DNA from: JBBRVP01 sp038246785
GTDB taxonomy: Bacteria; Actinomycetota; Actinomycetes; Jiangellales; Jiangellaceae
Direction of reading: 5' to 3'
Length of the DNA stretch: 64,000 nucleotides
Assembly (NCBI GenBank): GCA_038246785.1
Contig: JBBRVP010000015.1
Location: 1-64,000 of the forward strand
Positions 26,031-34,710 of the stretch are shown piece by piece. The number at the start of each line of letters is the position of its first letter. Position 1 is the first letter of the stretch. The position numbers were made by a program, and so were the translations under genes. Below the pieces are notes generated by a model. It worked only from the letters and a program-made list of their open reading frames with translations, made no database searches and had not been told where the DNA came from.

Positions 26031-26426
26031 TCAGGGGGCGACGAGACGGCGCAGCGCCCACCACGCCGCCGGGGCGTACGCCACCACCACCGGGAGCGGG
26101 CCGGTGATCCGCAGCCAGGTCTTCGTCCCCCGCCCGTGCGGCAGGACGCCGTGGTCGAGCCGCAGCCGGGCGGGCCCGATCGGGACGACCATCGTCCAGT
26201 GCCGCCGCGCGGCGTCGACCTCGCCCACCTCGAACGGCAGCCCCACGCCGGCCAGCCCGTGGACGCGCCCCCGCGTCCCCGGGCGCAGCCGGGCGCCGCG
26301 GTAGTCGACCCCCCGGATCTGCGGCGACCACTGCGCCCAGCGCCGCGGCCGCACGTAGCGCTCCCAGACCTCGCTCGGGTCGGCCTCGCCCGAGGCGGCG
26401 AGGTTGACGGTGACGTCGCCGATCAT
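26031..26426 (-). CDS. SRPBCC (START-like) family protein
   Basis: A 131-residue polyketide-cyclase/START-like protein with a hydrophobic ligand cavity in the family: N-terminal EADPSEVWERYVRPRRWAQWSPQIRGV and C-terminal TWLRITGPLPVVVAYAPAAW, read as separate fragments. The ligand is unknown. The ATG at 26426 overlaps the mshC stop by four bases (ATGA), making it the last gene of the leftward mshC operon. Confidence 0.8.
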   Translation of the reverse strand: MIGDVTVNLAASGEADPSEVWERYVRPRRWAQWSPQIRGVDYRGARLRPGTRGRVHGLAGVGLPFEVGEVDAARRHWTMVVPIGPARLRLDHGVLPHGRGTKTWLRITGPLPVVVAYAPAAWWALRRLVAP

Positions 26427-27652
26427 CGGCGCAGGTCCACGCCGAGCAGCCCGTCGACCAGATCGCCGACCAGCTCCGGCGCCTTCCGGTCGATCCCGGG
26501 CGAGCGCAGGGTGTCGGCGGCCCACGCGTCAACCGCCGCGAGCGCACCGGGGGCGTCGAGGTCGTCGGCCGTCCGTTCGCGGACCACGCCGAGCAGGGGC
26601 AGCGCGTCCGGACCGGAGGGCGTGGCGAGCGCGGCCCGCCAACGGGCGAGCCGTCGCTCGGCCTCGGCCAGGCCGCCCTCCGTCCAGTCCCAGTCGGAGC
26701 GGTAGTGGTGGGCCAGCAACGCCAGCCTGATCGCGCCCGGCGAGTGCCCGGTGTTGGTGAGCGCGGAGAGCAAGACGAGGTTGCCGCGTGACTTCGACAT
26801 CTTCTCGCCGTCGAGCCCGACCATGCCGGCATGCACGTACCGGCTGGCGAACGGCATCCCGTCCAGCGCCTGGGCCTGGGACGCGCTCATCTCGTGGTGC
26901 GGGAATATCAGGTCCGACCCGCCACCCTGGACGTCGAAGGCGGACCCGAGGAAATGGCGGGCGATCGCCGTGCACTCCACGTGCCAACCCGGGCGCCCGG
27001 CGCCGAGCGCGCTGTGCCAGGAGGGCTCCCCCGCCCGGGTCTGTCGCCAGAGCAGGCTGTCGAGCGGGTCCTTCTTCCCCGGTCGCTCGGGGTCACCGCC
27101 GCGCTCCGCCGACAGCCGGCGCATCTCGGCGGTGTCGAGTCCGGACACGCCGCCGAACGAGGGGTCGGCTGCAACCGGGAAGTAGACGTCGCCGTCGACC
27201 TCGTAGGCTGCGCCGCGCTCTCGGAGCCGCTCGATCACGTCGACGACGAGGGCCATCCCCTCGGTGACGCCGAGGTAGTCGTCGGGCGGCAGCACGCGCA
27301 GCGCAGCCATGTCGGCGCGGAACAGCGCGGTCTCGCGCTCGGCGATGGCCGTCCACTCCTCGCCGGTCTCACGGGCGCGCTCGAGCAGCGGGTCGTCGAC
27401 GTCGGTGACGTTCTGTACGGAGTGCACGGGCAGCCCGGCGTCGTGCCAGGCCCGCTGCAGCAGGTCGAAGGCCACGTAGGTCGCGGCGTGCCCCAGGTGG
27501 GTCGCGTCGTAGGGGGTGATGCCGCAGACGTAGAGCCGCGCTCGCGGGCCCTCGGCCGCCACCCGCAGTCCCCCGCTGGCGGTGTCGTGGACCCGCACCG
27601 GCAGCCCCTCACCTGGCAGCGCCGGGAGGGGCGGCCGCGGCCAGGTGTGCAT
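26423..27652 (-). CDS. mshC: Cysteine:1D-myo-inosityl 2-amino-2-deoxy-alpha-D-glucopyranoside ligase
   Basis: Third enzyme of mycothiol synthesis: ATP-dependent coupling of cysteine to GlcN-Ins. The 409-residue product resembles CysRS: zinc-site region YVCGITPYDATHLGHA containing the HIGH-like LGHA, WHVECTAIA, FPHHEMSASQAQ and the KMSKS loop. It begins MHTWPRPPLPALPG, as MshC proteins do, and lacks a CysRS anticodon domain. It confirms an actinobacterial mycothiol producer. It lies downstream of the SCO1664-family gene. Confidence 0.95.
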   Translation of the reverse strand: MHTWPRPPLPALPGEGLPVRVHDTASGGLRVAAEGPRARLYVCGITPYDATHLGHAATYVAFDLLQRAWHDAGLPVHSVQNVTDVDDPLLERARETGEEWTAIAERETALFRADMAALRVLPPDDYLGVTEGMALVVDVIERLRERGAAYEVDGDVYFPVAADPSFGGVSGLDTAEMRRLSAERGGDPERPGKKDPLDSLLWRQTRAGEPSWHSALGAGRPGWHVECTAIARHFLGSAFDVQGGGSDLIFPHHEMSASQAQALDGMPFASRYVHAGMVGLDGEKMSKSRGNLVLLSALTNTGHSPGAIRLALLAHHYRSDWDWTEGGLAEAERRLARWRAALATPSGPDALPLLGVVRERTADDLDAPGALAAVDAWAADTLRSPGIDRKAPELVGDLVDGLLGVDLRR

Positions 27653-27714
27653 GAGGCGGAGACTATCCGGCGCTACCGGAGCCTCCCGGTCGGCTTGCGT
27701 CACGTCGAGGCGGC

Positions 27715-28515
27715 TCAGAACGGCGGCCACGGGATCGACGGCCAGCCTGGCCCGGGGTGCGGCAACCGACCGGCGGAGAGCAGGCGACGCGTACGGCGGC
27801 GCAGCGCGCTCACCTCGGCCGGCGTGAGGTGCCCGATCAGGGTGCCGCAGAGTGGACCGGACGGGTCCTCGAGGGCCAACTCGAGCCGGCCGAGCACACT
27901 CCGCTCCGCATCCTCTAGCGGCTCCCCCGCCCAGCCCCACAGCACCGTCCGCAGCTTGGGCTCGACCGAGCAGGAGACGCCGTGGTCGACGCCGTACACC
28001 TGCTCGTCCACCTCGATGACGTGGCCACCCTTGCGGTCGCCGTTGTTGACCACGACGTCGAGCACCGCAAGCTGGCGCAGCCGCCGGTCGTCGGCGTGCA
28101 CGAGCTCGACCGGGGCACCCCGGCGGTCCTCGGCCACCACGACCGAACGCCACCCCGCCGGCACCCGTCCGTGCGGCACGACGTCGACGAGGGAGGCGAC
28201 CTCGCCGTCCACCCACAGCTGCACCAGTCCGGGTCCGAACGGGCCGTCGCGCATCACGGTGGGCGGCACGCAGTGCCAGCCGGTGGCGGCCGAGACGTGG
28301 TACGTCGCGAGCTCGCGCCCGGCGAGCGTGCCGTCCGGGAAGTCCCACAGCGGCCGCTCCCCGGCAACCGGCTTGTAGACGCAGGCCGCGTCCACGCCGG
28401 CGGCGGACACCTGGGCGTACAGCGTCGCGTTGGAGGCACCCACGATGCGCCCCTCGACGCGGAGCTCGCCACAGCGCAGCAGCTCGAGCGCGGCCACGTC
28501 GTCCAGCTCGCTCAC
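27715..28515 (-). CDS. SCO1664 family protein (PI3/4-kinase-like fold)
   Basis: A 266-residue conserved actinobacterial protein. It has VYKPVAGERPLWDFPDGTLA and VLDVVVNNGDRKGGH followed by YGVDHGVSC, which resemble the ATP-lysine, catalytic (NxD) and metal-binding (DHG) motifs of PI3/4-kinase-like proteins. No substrate is known. The gene is consistently found with DUF3090 and an MSMEG_4193-type phosphomutase-like gene, as here. Confidence 0.88.
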   Translation of the reverse strand: MSELDDVAALELLRCGELRVEGRIVGASNATLYAQVSAAGVDAACVYKPVAGERPLWDFPDGTLAGRELATYHVSAATGWHCVPPTVMRDGPFGPGLVQLWVDGEVASLVDVVPHGRVPAGWRSVVVAEDRRGAPVELVHADDRRLRQLAVLDVVVNNGDRKGGHVIEVDEQVYGVDHGVSCSVEPKLRTVLWGWAGEPLEDAERSVLGRLELALEDPSGPLCGTLIGHLTPAEVSALRRRTRRLLSAGRLPHPGPGWPSIPWPPF

Positions 28516-28543
28516 CGCGGCACGGGGCGCGGCGTCTGCCCGC

Positions 28544-29188
28544 TCACCCGCGGCGCCGGTAGCCGTTCTGGCGCGGGCAGATATGCCCCTGCGGGTCGAG
28601 CGGCTGATGGCACAGCGGACACGCCGGCCGCCCCGCCTCCACCACGCTTCGGGTGCGTCGCGCGAACGCCCGCGCCATCGCGCCGGTCATGCGCACGACG
28701 AGCACGTCGAGGTCGTCGGAGACGCCCGGCACGGCGGGCTCGCCGGCGGGCTCGCCAGTTGGGTCGCCGGTGGGCTCGCCGGTGGCACCGGTCTCGGTCG
28801 CCTCCTCGGCGGCGCCCTCGGCGTCCTCGGCGTCCTCGGCGTAGGCGAACGCCTCGACTACGACCTCCGCTGCCTCGGCGTCCCAGGCCAGCGTCAGCGT
28901 GCCGACCCGGAACTCCTCCACGATCGGCTGCTCGAGCGGAGCGCGGTCCTCCTCGCCGGCCGGCGGCAGCGCCGGGACGGGGGCGGCGCCGCCGCTGCGG
29001 CGCAGCACTTCGTCGAGCAGGGCGTCCATCCGGTCGGCCAGCACCGACACCTGCTGCTTCTCGCACACCACGCTGGTGATCCGTGGCCCCGACCGGGCCT
29101 GCAGGAAGAACGTCCGCTGGCCGGGCTCGCCGACCGTCCCGGCGACGAAGCGCTCGGGGGGGTCGAAGCGGAACTCCTGGCGCGGCAC
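28544..29188 (-). CDS. DUF3090 family protein
   Basis: A 214-residue protein of unknown function beginning MPRQEFRFDPPERFVAGTVG, the family signature. It carries a C-terminal four-ligand metal-type knuckle CPLCHQPLDPQGHICP. An acidic, repeat-like linker (TGEPTGDPTGEPAGEP around residue 137-152) separates the two. It sits between the phosphomutase-like and SCO1664-family genes, 28-44 bases from each. Confidence 0.88.
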   Translation of the reverse strand: MPRQEFRFDPPERFVAGTVGEPGQRTFFLQARSGPRITSVVCEKQQVSVLADRMDALLDEVLRRSGGAAPVPALPPAGEEDRAPLEQPIVEEFRVGTLTLAWDAEAAEVVVEAFAYAEDAEDAEGAAEEATETGATGEPTGDPTGEPAGEPAVPGVSDDLDVLVVRMTGAMARAFARRTRSVVEAGRPACPLCHQPLDPQGHICPRQNGYRRRG

Positions 29189-29232
29189 CTGCCAACCCTA
29201 AGCCAGCGTCGTCGAGCCGCACGGGACGAGGG

Positions 29233-29937
29233 TCAGCCTGCTCCGCCCCCGATGTCAGCGTCGCTGGACGGCGTACGGCGGCGGCGCTTGCGCGGCGGCC
29301 GCAGGCCCGACAGGTCGCCCCCGACGTCGTTGGTCCGCAGCACGAACGGTCGCAGCTCGGTGTAGCGCAGCACGGTCACCGAGGCGGGGTCGACGGCGAT
29401 CCGCTGGAACAGGTCGAGGTGCAGCCCGAGCGCGTCGGCCACGATCGACTTGACGACGTCGCCGTGTGAGACGGCCACCCAGATTGCATCCGGCCCATGA
29501 TGTGCACCGATCCTGGCGTCCCACTCGCGGACCGCGGCGACGGCCCGCGCCTGCATGCCGAGCATCGACTCGCCCTCTTCGCCGGGGAAGCGGACGGCCG
29601 ACGGGTGCGCCTGTACCTGCCGCCACAGCGGCTCCTTGGCCAGCCGCTTGAGCTCTCGGCCGGTCCACTCCCCATAGCCGCACTCGACGAACCGGTCGTC
29701 GAGTACCGGCTCGAGGACCGGTTCCCGCCCGTCGAGCAGCAGCTCGGCGGTCTGCACGCAGCGCTCCAGCGGGCTGCTCACCACGGCGGCGAGGGGCAGT
29801 CCGCGCAGCCGCGCGCCGAGCCCACGGCCCTGCTCGCGTCCGCGCTCGTCGAGCTCCACCCCGCTCGTGCGGCCGGCCAGGACTCCGGAGGCGTTGGCCG
29901 TCGTCCGGCCGTGCCGGACCAGCAGGAGGGTGGCCAC
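29233..29937 (-). CDS. Histidine phosphatase superfamily, MSMEG_4193-type phosphomutase-like
   Basis: A 234-residue phosphatase with the phosphohistidine motif LLVRHGRTTAN at residues 5-15, the second-His region VAVSHGDVVKS and FVECGYGEWTG. The C-terminus is basic (RPPRKRRRR). It is the first gene of the operon ending in mshC, and partners DUF3090 and the kinase-like SCO1664 protein. The GTG at 29937 is the natural start; the upstream open frame is not family-like. Confidence 0.88.
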   Translation of the reverse strand: MATLLLVRHGRTTANASGVLAGRTSGVELDERGREQGRGLGARLRGLPLAAVVSSPLERCVQTAELLLDGREPVLEPVLDDRFVECGYGEWTGRELKRLAKEPLWRQVQAHPSAVRFPGEEGESMLGMQARAVAAVREWDARIGAHHGPDAIWVAVSHGDVVKSIVADALGLHLDLFQRIAVDPASVTVLRYTELRPFVLRTNDVGGDLSGLRPPRKRRRRTPSSDADIGGGAG

Positions 29938-30045
29938 AGCGGTCAGCGTAGGTGGCCGCGTCGTGGCACGGCGTCGGGCAACCAGCCGGACGCCCGGTGA
30001 TCGGAGCCGAATGCGGGATGGCCCGCGCCGGCCGGGACGGGCAGG

Positions 30046-31530
30046 ATGTGCCCTGTGGGGGACGGATCGCCGCCGATCGGCGGGAGATGGCGAGCGACGC
30101 TGGCTACCGCTGTGGTCTGCGCCGGCGTCCTCGCCACCAGCCTGCCGGCGACGGCGGCGGCCGCCACGGCCGCGCCCAGCCCGTCGCCCAGCCCGTCGAC
30201 GAGCAGTGCCGGCAGCCCCCGTACGCCGTCGGTCACCGAGATCCCCGACTGCCCGGACCCGGCTCTTCCGGCCGATCCCACCACCGATGCGCCCCCCCAG
30301 CTGTGGCCCTCGCCGACTCCGTCGGCCTCCCCGTCGCCGAGCGGCACGGCCAGCCCGGCACCCTCGCCGACCCCCACCTCGGATCCCGCCGCGGCCTGCC
30401 AGCAGGTGCACGACGACCTGGCCGGGTCGACCCAGGCGGTCGTCGACGCGGTGACGGGGCTGCAGGCCGCCCAGTCGGAGCTGGCTGCGGCGCAGTCGCG
30501 CGTGGCCACCGCACGCCGCGCGGCCGTCGAGGCAGCCGCGGCGCACCGCCGCACGCGCGCCGCGCTCGCGCAGGCGGTGGCAGCGGAGCGGGCGGCCGCG
30601 GCCGAGCTCGCGGCGCTGCGCTCGGATCGGGCCGTCACCGTGCGCGCGGCGGGACAGCTGGCCTCGTCGGCCTACCGCAGCGGGCCGTTCATCCCGCTGT
30701 CGGTCGTCCTCGACGCCGACGATCCTGTCGACTTCGTCGACCGGCTCGACCAGTACGAGAGCGCGCTGCGTCAGGAGGAGGCCACCCTTGCCGAGCTGGC
30801 CAACGACTCGGCGGAGGTAGCCAACCGGGCGGCCAAGCTCGCCGCCCAGCGTCGACAGCGGGAGAGCCTGGAAAGGGCCGCGTCCAGGCTGCTGGCGGAG
30901 CGCAGCAGGGCCAGTGATCGGGCGGCTGCCGCCGAGACCGACGTACGCCGGCTCGTCGCGAGCCGGGCCGGCGCGCTCGCCGACCTCGAGGCGGCCCGCC
31001 AGCAGGACCTCGCGCGCTACCGCGAGGTTGTCGCGGCCTCGGCGGAGCTGCGCCGACGCCTCGAAGCGCTGGCCGCCGGGCCCTCCGCGCCGCTGCCGGT
31101 GCTGCCGCCGCTCGCCGACATCGTGCTCACCCGTCCCGGCACGGGGGAGGTCACCTCGCCGTTCGGCCAGCGCTTCCACCCGATCCTGCACTACGTCAAG
31201 CTGCACACCGGCGAGGACCTCGCCCCCGGCGACGGCTCCGTCTACGCCGCCGCCGATGGCCGGGTGCTCATCGCCGAACGCGACCCGGCCTACGGCAACC
31301 TCACGGTCATCGGGCACGGCATCGTCGACGGTCGCTCGTTGACGACGGCGTACGCCCACCAGGCCCGCTTCCTCGTGCAGCCGGGCGACGTGGTGCGCGC
31401 CGGCCAGCTGATCGGCGCCGTCGGGTCCACCGGCCTGTCGACCGGTCGCCACCTGCACTTCGAGGTGCGCCTGGACGGCCGCCCGGTCGACCCGGCGCCC
31501 TACCTGGCCGGCGCTCCGCTTCCTCGCTGA
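30046..31530 (+). CDS. Secreted M23 family metallopeptidase with coiled coil
   Basis: Probable peptidoglycan hydrolase or an EnvC/NlpD-like activator, 494 residues. It has a signal peptide or N-terminal anchor (hydrophobic residues about 17-40), a Pro/Ser-rich linker to about 120, a long Ala-rich coiled coil (about 120-345) and a C-terminal M23 domain with the zinc ligands HTGEDL and HLHFE. The ATG at 30046 follows GGACGGGCAGG. It converges on uppP with six bases between stops. Confidence 0.9.
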   Translation: MCPVGDGSPPIGGRWRATLATAVVCAGVLATSLPATAAAATAAPSPSPSPSTSSAGSPRTPSVTEIPDCPDPALPADPTTDAPPQLWPSPTPSASPSPSGTASPAPSPTPTSDPAAACQQVHDDLAGSTQAVVDAVTGLQAAQSELAAAQSRVATARRAAVEAAAAHRRTRAALAQAVAAERAAAAELAALRSDRAVTVRAAGQLASSAYRSGPFIPLSVVLDADDPVDFVDRLDQYESALRQEEATLAELANDSAEVANRAAKLAAQRRQRESLERAASRLLAERSRASDRAAAAETDVRRLVASRAGALADLEAARQQDLARYREVVAASAELRRRLEALAAGPSAPLPVLPPLADIVLTRPGTGEVTSPFGQRFHPILHYVKLHTGEDLAPGDGSVYAAADGRVLIAERDPAYGNLTVIGHGIVDGRSLTTAYAHQARFLVQPGDVVRAGQLIGAVGSTGLSTGRHLHFEVRLDGRPVDPAPYLAGAPLPR

Positions 31531-31536
31531 GCGGGG

Positions 31537-32367
31537 TCAGGCGGCGAGCACGCCGGTGGTCAGCAGGAGCAGGACCGCCGTGCCCAGCGCGACCCGGTAG
31601 ACGACGAAGGGCGCGTAGGAGTGCGTGCTGACCCAGCGCAGCAGCCAGGCGATGGCGGCGTAGCCGACGACGAAGGAGATCACGGTGGCGAGGGCGGTCG
31701 GCCCGGGTCCGTACGCGTTGGCGGACTTCCCCGAGACCACGTTGCGCAGCTCGAAGAGCCCAGCGCCGACGACGGCCGGGATCGCGAGCAGGAAGGCGAA
31801 GCGAGTCGCCGTGGCCCGCTCGATCCCGAGGAAGAGCCCGGCCGAGATCGTGGCGCCGGACCGCGATACGCCGGGGACGAGGGCCGCCGCCTGCGCCAGG
31901 CCGCAGACGACGGCGTCGCGCATCGACAACCGCTTCTCCCCGCGGTCCTTGCGCCCGACCCGTTCCGCGAGGCCGAGCACGAGGCCGAGCACGATGAGCG
32001 TCGTCCCGACCACCCACAGGCTGCGGAACGCGGTCTCGATCGGGTCCTTGAACGCCACGCCGAGCACGACGATCGGCAGCGAGCCGACGATGACGTACCA
32101 GCCCATCCGGGCGTCGAGCTGGCCGCGCGTCTCGGGACGCCACAGCGAGCGCAGCCACGCCGCAGCGATCCGCCACAGGTCGCGGGCGAAATAGACCAGC
32201 ACTGCGAGCTCGGTGCCGATCTGGATGATCGCGGTGAACGCGGCGCCCGGATCGCCCCAGCCGAACAGCTCCGGCAGCACCCGCAGGTGCGCCGAGCTCG
32301 AGATCGGCAGGAACTCCGTGAGCCCCTGCACCACCCCGAGGAATGCGGCCTGCAGCCAGTCACCCAC
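31537..32367 (-). CDS. uppP: Undecaprenyl-diphosphate phosphatase
   Basis: Membrane enzyme that recycles the cell-wall lipid carrier; overexpression confers bacitracin resistance in other species. The 276-residue product has QGLTEFLPISSSAHL near the N-terminus, PGVSRSGATIS in the middle and about eight hydrophobic helices. It starts five bases after the stop of the upstream luciferase-like gene and is probably co-transcribed with it. Confidence 0.96.
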   Translation of the reverse strand: MGDWLQAAFLGVVQGLTEFLPISSSAHLRVLPELFGWGDPGAAFTAIIQIGTELAVLVYFARDLWRIAAAWLRSLWRPETRGQLDARMGWYVIVGSLPIVVLGVAFKDPIETAFRSLWVVGTTLIVLGLVLGLAERVGRKDRGEKRLSMRDAVVCGLAQAAALVPGVSRSGATISAGLFLGIERATATRFAFLLAIPAVVGAGLFELRNVVSGKSANAYGPGPTALATVISFVVGYAAIAWLLRWVSTHSYAPFVVYRVALGTAVLLLLTTGVLAA

Positions 32368-32372
32368 GGTGC

Positions 32373-33425
32373 TCAGTCCCCCAGTCCGCTGCGGGCCAGC
32401 AGATCGGCCATCGTGCGCAGCGTCTGGACGCGCTCGTCGGTGCTGCCGGTGCTGACGGCGAGGCTCAGCGTCGTCACGCCGGCCTCGGCGTACGCCGGCA
32501 ACCGGTCGAGGACCCGATCCGGTGGACCGACGAGCGCGGTGGCGTCGACGAACTCGAACGGCACCGCCGCCGCGGCCTGCTCGTAGCGTCGGTCCAGGAA
32601 CAGGTCCTGCACGCGCGCAGCCGCCTCGGCGAACCCCATGCGCACCGCCTGCTGGTTGTAGAAGTTCTTGTCGCGGCTGCCCATGCCGCCCAGGTAGAGG
32701 GCGGAGTAGGACTGCACGGGCTTGGCGCAGGCGACCGGGTCGTCCCCGAGGACGACGGGCACCGTCGGCACGACGTCGAAGCCGGCCAGGTCCGGCTTGC
32801 CCGCGCGGGTGCGTCCGGCCTGCAGGTGCACCAGCGCCTCGGCCGCGTGCTGGGGGCTGAAGAAGATGGCGAGCCAGCCGTCGGCGACCTCACCGGTGAG
32901 CTCGACGTTCCTCGGGCCGACGGAGGCCAGGTAGACCGGGATGTGCTGGCGTACGGGGCGCACGGTGAGCTGCAGCGCCTTGCCGGGCCCGTCGGGCAGC
33001 GGCAGGGTCCAGTGCTCGCCCTCGTACGCCAGCCGGCGGCGGGTGAGCGCGAGCCGCACGATGTCGACGTACTCGCGGGTGCGCCCGAGCGGCTTGTCGA
33101 AGCGGACGCCGTGCCAGCCCTCGGAGACCTGCGGCCCGCTGACCCCGAGGCCGAGCCGGAAGCGGCCGCCGGACAGGGTGTCGAGCGTGGCGGCGGTCAT
33201 CGCGGTGCAGGCCGGCGTGCGGGCCGGGATCTGCATGACCGCGCTGCCGACGTCGATCCGCTCGGTCTGAGCGGCCACCCACGACAGCACGGTCGGGCTG
33301 TCGGAGCCGTAGGCCTCGGCGGCCCACACCACCGAGTAGCCGAGCCGGTCGGCCTCCCGGGCGAGCACGAGGTTGTCGCGGTCGTTGCCGGCCCCCCAGT
33401 AGCTGAGGTTGAGGCCCAAGCGCAT
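32373..33425 (-). CDS. LLM class F420-dependent oxidoreductase
   Basis: Luciferase-like monooxygenase-fold oxidoreductase, 350 residues, with LGLNLSYWG at the N-terminus, LATMDTLSGGR-type segment TLDTLSGGRFRLGLGVSG, and IPVYLASVGPRNVELTGEVADG, the form seen in F420-using members. The substrate is unknown. TAGGCT (33434-33439, minus strand) lies eight bases before the ATG, so transcription is probably leaderless and divergent from the aldo/keto reductase gene. Confidence 0.9.
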   Translation of the reverse strand: MRLGLNLSYWGAGNDRDNLVLAREADRLGYSVVWAAEAYGSDSPTVLSWVAAQTERIDVGSAVMQIPARTPACTAMTAATLDTLSGGRFRLGLGVSGPQVSEGWHGVRFDKPLGRTREYVDIVRLALTRRRLAYEGEHWTLPLPDGPGKALQLTVRPVRQHIPVYLASVGPRNVELTGEVADGWLAIFFSPQHAAEALVHLQAGRTRAGKPDLAGFDVVPTVPVVLGDDPVACAKPVQSYSALYLGGMGSRDKNFYNQQAVRMGFAEAAARVQDLFLDRRYEQAAAAVPFEFVDATALVGPPDRVLDRLPAYAEAGVTTLSLAVSTGSTDERVQTLRTMADLLARSGLGD

Positions 33426-33476
33426 GGGTCGCGAGCCTAGCGGCCGGGTGCCCGGCCGATCGCTAACCTCGCGGAC

Positions 33477-34448
33477 GTGGAGCTCCGCCCGGTCGGCCGC
33501 AGCGGCCTGCGCGTGTCCCGGCTCGCCCTGGGCACGATGACCTGGGGGCGCGACACCGACGAGCACGAGGCCCGCGAGCAGCTGCAGGCGTTCGTCGACG
33601 CCGGCGGGACGCTGCTGGACACCGCCGCCGGCTACGGCGACGGGGCCAGCGAGGAGGTGCTCGGCAGCCTGCTCGGCCACGTCGTCGACCGCCGCGACGT
33701 CGTGCTCGCCACGAAGGCAGGGATCGGACTCCGCTCCGGCGAGCGGCTGGTCGACACCTCGCGCCGCGCCTTGCTCGATGCCCTTGATGACAGCCTCGAA
33801 CGGCTCCGCGCCGACCACGTCGACCTGTGGCAGGTGCACGCCTGGAGCGACGACACGCCGCCGGAGGAGACGCTGTCGGCGCTGGACGCCGCGGTCGCCT
33901 CCGGCCGGGCACGTTACGTCGGAGTGTCCAACTACGCCGGCTGGCAGACCGGATGGGCGGTGGCGCACCAAGCGTCCTGGCCGGGGCGCGCGGGGCTGGT
34001 CTGCACCCAGGTGGAGTACTCGCTGCTGCAGCGCGGGGTCGAGCGCGAGGTGCTGCCGGCCGCCGACCAGCTGGGGCTCGGGGTGCTCGCCTGGTCGCCG
34101 CTGGCCCGAGGCGTGCTCACCGGCAAGTACCGCCACGGCACCCCCGCCGACTCCCGGCTGGCCTCGCCGCACTTCGCCGCCGTCGTGGAGCCCTACCTCG
34201 ACGACCGCGGCCGCCAGATCGTGGAGGCGGTGTGCACCGCCGCCGACGGCCTCGGTGTGGCGCCGCTCGAGGTGGCGCTGGCGTGGGTACGCGACCAGCC
34301 GGGCGTCACCGCCCCGGTGCTCGGCGCGCGCACCGCCGCGCAGCTGCGCGCGGTGCTCGCCGTGGAGGAGGTCGAGCTGCCGGCGGAGATCCGTACGGTG
34401 CTCGACGAGGTGTCCGACGTGCCGCTGGGCTACCCCGAGCGTTCCTAG
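33477..34448 (+). CDS. Aldo/keto reductase
   Basis: NADPH-dependent TIM-barrel oxidoreductase, 323 residues. The AKR tetrad is visible: Asp and Tyr in LLDTAAGYG, Lys in VVLATKAG and His in DLWQVHAWS. The C-terminal cofactor region is APVLGARTAAQLRA. TAACCT (33464-33469) is seven bases before the GTG, indicating a leaderless transcript. An AKR near uppP is common in actinobacteria. Confidence 0.93.
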   Translation: MELRPVGRSGLRVSRLALGTMTWGRDTDEHEAREQLQAFVDAGGTLLDTAAGYGDGASEEVLGSLLGHVVDRRDVVLATKAGIGLRSGERLVDTSRRALLDALDDSLERLRADHVDLWQVHAWSDDTPPEETLSALDAAVASGRARYVGVSNYAGWQTGWAVAHQASWPGRAGLVCTQVEYSLLQRGVEREVLPAADQLGLGVLAWSPLARGVLTGKYRHGTPADSRLASPHFAAVVEPYLDDRGRQIVEAVCTAADGLGVAPLEVALAWVRDQPGVTAPVLGARTAAQLRAVLAVEEVELPAEIRTVLDEVSDVPLGYPERS

Positions 34449-34496
34449 GCAACGACCCCGGACACAGCCCCGACGCATGCGAGCATGGGCCGCACC

Positions 34497-34697
34497 ATGC
34501 GCCTGACGCCGACCGTCGACTACGAGATCCGCCGGCTCGTCCTGCCCCGGGGCACGACGCGGCGGGCCGCCCGCACGGTGCTCAGCGAGTTCGCCGAGCG
34601 GGAGCACTGGGAGCTGGACCGGCTGCGTCTACTGCCCGACGGCACCCGCAAGGTGGTGCTGCGCCGGCGCATCATCCGCGCCGTGCGCACCGCCTGA
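34497..34697 (+). CDS. DUF5703 family protein
   Basis: A 66-residue basic protein with the family pattern YEIRRLVLPRGT, then EHWELDRLRLLPDGTRKVVLR (two fragments). Function unknown. The ATG at 34497 is chosen; one four codons upstream (34485) is also possible. Its stop codon forms one arm of a hairpin shared with the apbE stop. Confidence 0.82.
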   Translation: MRLTPTVDYEIRRLVLPRGTTRRAARTVLSEFAEREHWELDRLRLLPDGTRKVVLRRRIIRAVRTA

Positions 34698-34710
34698 GCC
34701 TCAGGCGGCG
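34688..34710. terminator. Shared stop-codon hairpin between DUF5703 gene and apbE
   Basis: CACCGCCTGA (34688-34697) and TCAGGCGGTG (34701-34710) are perfectly complementary around the loop GCC. The left arm ends in the stop of the plus-strand gene and the right arm begins with the stop of minus-strand apbE. It is a probable bidirectional terminator without a U-tract. Confidence 0.65.
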
